Positions 6,846 through 9,437 of a stretch of 9,437 nucleotides of DNA are shown piece by piece (the stretch's first letter is position 1; the number at the start of each line of letters is the position of its first letter). The translations under genes were made by a program, and so were the position numbers. The stretch is from CAZKUR01 sp964556005. GTDB lineage: Bacteria; Bacteroidota; Ignavibacteria; Ignavibacteriales; Ignavibacteriaceae. Under the pieces are notes generated by a model, which searched no databases, had not been told where the DNA came from, and saw only the letters and a list, made by a program, of their open reading frames with translations. The DNA is taken from assembly GCA_964556005.1 (NCBI GenBank), contig CAZKUR010000122.1, positions 1-9,437 of the forward strand, in the 5' to 3' direction.

Positions 6846-7403
6846 TTATTTGATAACATTATAATATGTATACATTTCAATTTTTAAAACATTATCAGCT
6901 ACAAAAGCCGAATCTACATCCCAGTGTGTATTCGCCGAAGGGAAGTACATAGTAAGAATAAAATCGAATTCGCCGGGAGAATCTCCATAATAATCTTTAA
7001 TACCGAATTCATCTGAACCGTCATATTGAAGTGCATTTCCTAATTCGGTTTTTGAAAGTTGGATTGGTCGTTCTCTCAAAATTCCGTAAAGCACAGTAGC
7101 TTCTATCCTAATCCCCGGCAAGTCTTTTACACTTATGCTAACCCTTACAGATGAATGTTCGGCAGTACATACATTTGCAGCGCTTATTTTCCATGCCACA
7201 TTTGCTTCCCCGTTTACGATAAAATTTGTAAAACCTGCATATTCCATTGCTTCTCCATTTGAGATATAATAATCCGGGTGCTTTTCAGCACCGCAAGGCT
7301 CACTTGTTTCAGTTGTACCGGATTTATTACAAGAACTGTTCAACACCGATAATGCTGCAAGCAGTATTAAAAAAAATAATAGTGTGTTCGGAAATTTTTT
7401 CAT
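6846..7403 (-). CDS. Putative secreted lipoprotein of unknown function
   Basis: The 185-aa product begins with a hydrophobic signal (8-21) ending in SVLNSSCNKSG. Cys25 is the probable lipidated residue, although the lipobox (NSSC at -3 to +1) departs from the L-A-G-C consensus. The mature part is beta-rich and acidic, with further cysteines at 37 and 79 that could form a disulfide. I recognise no domain. The start is supported by AAGGAGG (complement at 7410-7416), 6 nt before the ATG. The protein is probably envelope-attached. It is the middle gene of the minus-strand run, but the AT-rich gap before it suggests its own promoter. Confidence 0.75.
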   Translation of the reverse strand: MKKFPNTLLFFLILLAALSVLNSSCNKSGTTETSEPCGAEKHPDYYISNGEAMEYAGFTNFIVNGEANVAWKISAANVCTAEHSSVRVSISVKDLPGIRIEATVLYGILRERPIQLSKTELGNALQYDGSDEFGIKDYYGDSPGEFDFILTMYFPSANTHWDVDSAFVADNVLKIEMYTYYNVIK

Positions 7404-7427
7404 TGCCTTCCTCCTTTTTATTCTTAG

Positions 7428-7456
7428 GTATTAAATTTTATTGAAGAAACTTCAAT
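7428..7456 (-). promoter_or_regulatory. Palindrome and possible promoter before the lipoprotein gene
   Basis: ATTGAAG (7440-7446) and CTTCAAT (7450-7456) form a perfect 7-bp inverted repeat with a 3-base centre, 36 bp upstream of the ATG at 7403. On the minus strand the outer arm supplies a TTGAAG (-35 like), 16 bp before TAATAC (complement at 7428-7433). The promoter match is modest. If real, the palindrome would cover the -35 box and could be an operator. Confidence 0.3.
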
Positions 7457-7841
7457 TTCTATTAATATTTTATTTTAATTCGGCAACTATATTATTAACG
7501 ACCTATTTGGAAGAATCAATAAGAAAAGAATTATCCGGAAGGTACTTTAATCCGTAATACAGCTTCTTCCCTGTATATAAGGAAATAATTACAATCAAAA
7601 ACTATTAATTCAAAATTATAAAATCAATAATAATAAATTTTATCAGCAACTATTTTGGCCAATTGATAAATATTAAATCATTAATAATCATAAATCAGAA
7701 TTTTTACACATTTAAATATTTGAAATGCTTAATTGTTCAATTCATCTCATAAAGTTTGATTTTCCTTTATTCTTCCTGTTTCCTTCAAAATGATTGTAGA
7801 GACATAATTAATAGGAAATTATAACTCCTGACTTCTTGAGA
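7457..7841. other. AT-rich intergenic stretch without a recognised gene
   Basis: Both strands were read for coding, repeat and RNA signals. The stretch is strongly A+T-rich, mainly from about 7580 to 7740, with many short TAAATCA/AATAAT-like words. A short open run on the plus strand ends at 7555 but has no start, Shine-Dalgarno or family likeness. I see no tRNA, riboswitch, strong hairpin or CRISPR-type repeat. It probably holds the lipoprotein gene's upstream region and the 3' end of the 55-aa gene's transcript. Confidence 0.5.
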
Positions 7842-8009
7842 TTATCCTTTGACTTTATTTGGCCACAGCATTATACATACCAAATCAAAAAGAAGAGCGG
7901 CGATACCGGCACGCCAAAGCACATCACCTGTGCCCGAACCAATAAATAATATGGATATAATAAATGATGCCGTTGCAGCCAAAAATATTACAATTTGAAA
8001 ATATCTCAT
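7842..8009 (-). CDS. 55-aa two-helix membrane protein
   Basis: Reading the complement from the ATG at 8009 to the TAA at 7842-7844 gives 55 residues. Residues 4-24 form one hydrophobic helix. A short loop GSGTGDVLWRAG (24-35) follows, then a second helix (36-49), and the tail is LWPNKVKG. A GGAGG (complement at 8014-8018) stands 4 nt before the ATG, which supports translation. The GDxLWRxGIAxLLxDLVxxxLWP pattern reminds me of small hypothetical membrane proteins in related bacteria, but I cannot name a family. Coding is supported by the Shine-Dalgarno, the clean two-helix layout, the ordered codon use and the surrounding non-coding AT-rich DNA. It lies 69 bp after the propeller gene on the same strand. 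Its function is unknown. Confidence 0.75.
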   Translation of the reverse strand: MRYFQIVIFLAATASFIISILFIGSGTGDVLWRAGIAALLFDLVCIMLWPNKVKG

Positions 8010-8013
8010 AATG

Positions 8014-8018
8014 CCTCC
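8014..8018 (-). promoter_or_regulatory. Shine-Dalgarno supporting the 55-aa gene
   Basis: The complement of CCTCC is GGAGG, 4 nt before the ATG at 8009. Together with the two-helix protein it decides that this short frame is a gene. Confidence 0.65.
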
Positions 8019-8078
8019 GGTAATTTTAAAATTATTGATATTTTACGTTTACTTCATTAAAACTTATCATTATAATTT

Positions 8079-9308
8079 TTAACGAAGGAGAATCATCTTT
8101 TTAGTTTCGACAAAAGAACCGGCTTGAAGCCTGTAGAAATAAACTCCGCTTGGCAGGTTAGCCGTATTAAACTCAACTTCATATTTCCCTGAAGGTCTGG
8201 TTTCATTAATTAATGTTGCAACTTCATTTCCCAAAACATCATATACCTTTAAGAATATATATCCGCGTTCGGAAATTGAAAATCTAATCGTCGTAGATGG
8301 ATTAAACGGATTGGGATAATTCTGTTCAAGGTGGTAATATAAGGGAACATTTGACCGACCCGTTTCAATATCTGTCACACCTCCGTTGGTTGTATGAAGT
8401 ATAGTACCGGTATCTCCAACTGCCCACCCGATGTTGGGATCAATAAAGTAAACCGAGTTTAAATGTTGTATCGTTCCGCTTATCTGGTTGGCCCAATCTA
8501 CACCTCCATTATTAGAGTACTCAATTGTGCCGCCATATCCGGTTGCCCAGCGGTTATCAGCGTCGTTAAAATGAACCGAATATAAAAAGTTGGTATTGTA
8601 GGTGAAATGAAAATTCCAGTTTGCACCTCCATCTGTGGTTGATACAGTATAGCCACCGCTTCCTACCGCACAACCCGTAAGTGAGTCAATAAAGTGAATC
8701 GAAAAAAAGCTTTCGGTTGTTATCCCTGTAGGCTGTGCAGTCCAGGTATTTCCACCATCAGTGGTATGCCGAATTTCATCATAATAGCCTGTAATCCATC
8801 CATTTAGAGAATCTACAAAACAGACTGAGGTTTTGTTTTGAACGCCACTTATTAGAATCCAATTGTTACCGCCATCGGTTGTATAAATCATATCGCCGTC
8901 TAATTGCACTGCCCATCCGTGGTAATTATCAACAAAACAAATCGATTTTATACTTCCCGTAATACCACTATTCTGTGGTGTCCAGGTACTACCGCCATCG
9001 GTTGTATGTAAAATAGTGCCGTTATATCCACCCGCCCAGCCGATGTTTGCATTTACAAATTTTATTGAATATAAAAATTCCGTAGTCGTGCTGGTTTGTG
9101 TATTCCAGGTGTTTCCGCCGTCGGTTGTATGAAGAATAGTACCGTTAAATCCTGAAGTCCATCCGGTAGTTGCATCAATGAAGCAGACTGAAAGCAATAT
9201 TTCGGAAGTCCCGCTGTTTTGTGCACTCCAGCCTGATTGGGCATTAACGGTTTTTAGAAAACAGAATAACGACAGAATCAAAATTGTAGTGATGGTAAAC
9301 GGTTTCAT
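8079..9308 (-). CDS. Secreted YCF48/BNR-like seven-repeat propeller protein with T9SS type A sorting domain
   Basis: The 409-aa product has a signal peptide (1-24, cleavage likely after NAQ). Seven repeats of about 41 residues follow, each with an FxD...GW centre and a TxDGGxxW end. The DGG-type turns start at residues 62, 103, 144, 183, 225, 266 and 307. This is the YCF48-like/BNR pattern and should fold as a seven-bladed beta-propeller. Residues 324-409 form the T9SS C-terminal sorting domain (NYPNPFNPSTTIRFSI at 330-345, then VYDVLGNEVATL, LPSGVYFYRLQAG, KKMILLR). The protein should cross the outer membrane through T9SS and lose this tail on anchoring or release. Repeat 5 has GC for GW, repeat 6 has RW and NNGG, and repeat 7 stops after TNGG. 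The start is supported by GAGGAG (complement at 9317-9322), 8 nt before the ATG. The partner or ligand is unknown. Confidence 0.95.
   Translation of the reverse strand: MKPFTITTILILSLFCFLKTVNAQSGWSAQNSGTSEILLSVCFIDATTGWTSGFNGTILHTTDGGNTWNTQTSTTTEFLYSIKFVNANIGWAGGYNGTILHTTDGGSTWTPQNSGITGSIKSICFVDNYHGWAVQLDGDMIYTTDGGNNWILISGVQNKTSVCFVDSLNGWITGYYDEIRHTTDGGNTWTAQPTGITTESFFSIHFIDSLTGCAVGSGGYTVSTTDGGANWNFHFTYNTNFLYSVHFNDADNRWATGYGGTIEYSNNGGVDWANQISGTIQHLNSVYFIDPNIGWAVGDTGTILHTTNGGVTDIETGRSNVPLYYHLEQNYPNPFNPSTTIRFSISERGYIFLKVYDVLGNEVATLINETRPSGKYEVEFNTANLPSGVYFYRLQAGSFVETKKMILLR
8379..9230 (-). repeat. Seven degenerate in-gene tandem repeats of about 123 bp
   Basis: The repeats encode the propeller blades. 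Spacing between successive TDGG/NNGG/TNGG turns is 41, 41, 39, 42, 41 and 41 residues. They have diverged at the DNA level, although words such as the one encoding HTTDGGNTW recur nearly unchanged. Confidence 0.85.
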
Positions 9309-9343
9309 TGTGACATCTCCTCTTTTTATTTATTATTCCTGTG

Positions 9344-9437
9344 CTATCTAATTAAAACCATTTTTTTAGTTTGAATAAAACTACCGGCTTTGAGTTGATA
9401 GAAATAGATACCTGATGCCGGCTGCTTGATACTTGAT
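9344..9437 (-). CDS. C-terminal tail of a T9SS type A cargo protein (rest outside window)
   Basis: The complement reads 30 residues ending PASGIYFYQLKAG, then SFIQTKKMVLIR and TAG (complement CTA at 9344-9346). This is the final strand region of a T9SS type A sorting domain. It is nearly the same as the end of the next gene (PSGVYFYRLQAGSFVETKKMILLR). The N-terminal part and the passenger type are beyond the window. The 35-bp gap to the next ATG suggests co-transcription of two T9SS substrates. Confidence 0.85.
   Translation of the reverse strand, partial: SSIKQPASGIYFYQLKAGSFIQTKKMVLIR

Noticed and set aside
7455..7555. Short plus-strand open run ending with residues like EESIRKELSGRYFNP
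   Set aside because: It has no start codon with a ribosome site, its upstream part is low-complexity, and no family is recognised; it could be a gene relic but cannot be supported.
8379..9230. CRISPR-like array suggested by regular repeats
   Set aside because: The 123-bp period keeps an open frame and encodes propeller blades; there are no short identical repeats with unique spacers.
9062..9244. Second minus-strand frame inside the propeller gene
   Set aside because: It is a shifted reading of the repeat DNA; the repeats make several frames look open.

Overview
The window is AT-rich bacterial DNA that fits the Ignavibacteria/Chlorobi/Bacteroidota side of the tree. The best evidence is two adjacent secreted proteins ending in type IX secretion (T9SS) type A sorting domains. 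One of them carries the NYPNPFNPSTTI block, which is typical of Ignavibacteria-like genomes. A TonB-dependent receptor with an N-terminal carboxypeptidase-regulatory-like domain and a relic of a FAS1 (fasciclin) protein fit the same assignment. The species cannot be named from this sequence.

Left part (1-4751). The window opens inside a low-molecular-weight thioredoxin-reductase-like flavoprotein gene (+), which converges on a TonB-dependent outer-membrane receptor (-); a long hairpin lies between them. The 442 bp upstream of the receptor gene contain a near-consensus promoter, a decayed FAS1 C-terminus and a hairpin terminator. An atypical SDR/DUF2867 protein resembling E. coli YbjT (+) follows.

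Middle (4753-6469). A two-gene minus-strand unit encodes a DUF2892 inner-membrane protein and a membrane-anchored thioredoxin-fold protein with a CRAC motif. It is divergent from a solitary class II Fic protein (+) that has both its inhibitory motif and a complete catalytic motif. An 11-bp perfect inverted repeat lies between the convergent YbjT-like and thioredoxin-like genes, and a clear hairpin terminator follows the Fic gene.

Right part (6470-9437). All genes here are on the minus strand. In transcription order they are: the C-terminal tail of a T9SS cargo protein, a complete seven-repeat YCF48/BNR-like propeller with a T9SS tail, a 55-aa two-helix membrane protein, a putative lipoprotein, and a 90-aa two-helix membrane protein.

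Functional reading. The window mixes redox (the thioredoxin-reductase-like gene and the thioredoxin-fold/DUF2892 pair), envelope and secretion functions (receptor, T9SS cargo, lipoprotein, small membrane proteins) and one Fic-type protein modifier. I see no CRISPR array, tRNA, rRNA, transposase or phage module, and no clearly new multi-gene system. The points most worth checking are the thioredoxin reductase without its NADPH-phosphate motif, the FAS1 relic that kept promoter and terminator, the unlisted 55-aa gene and the self-inhibited Fic protein.
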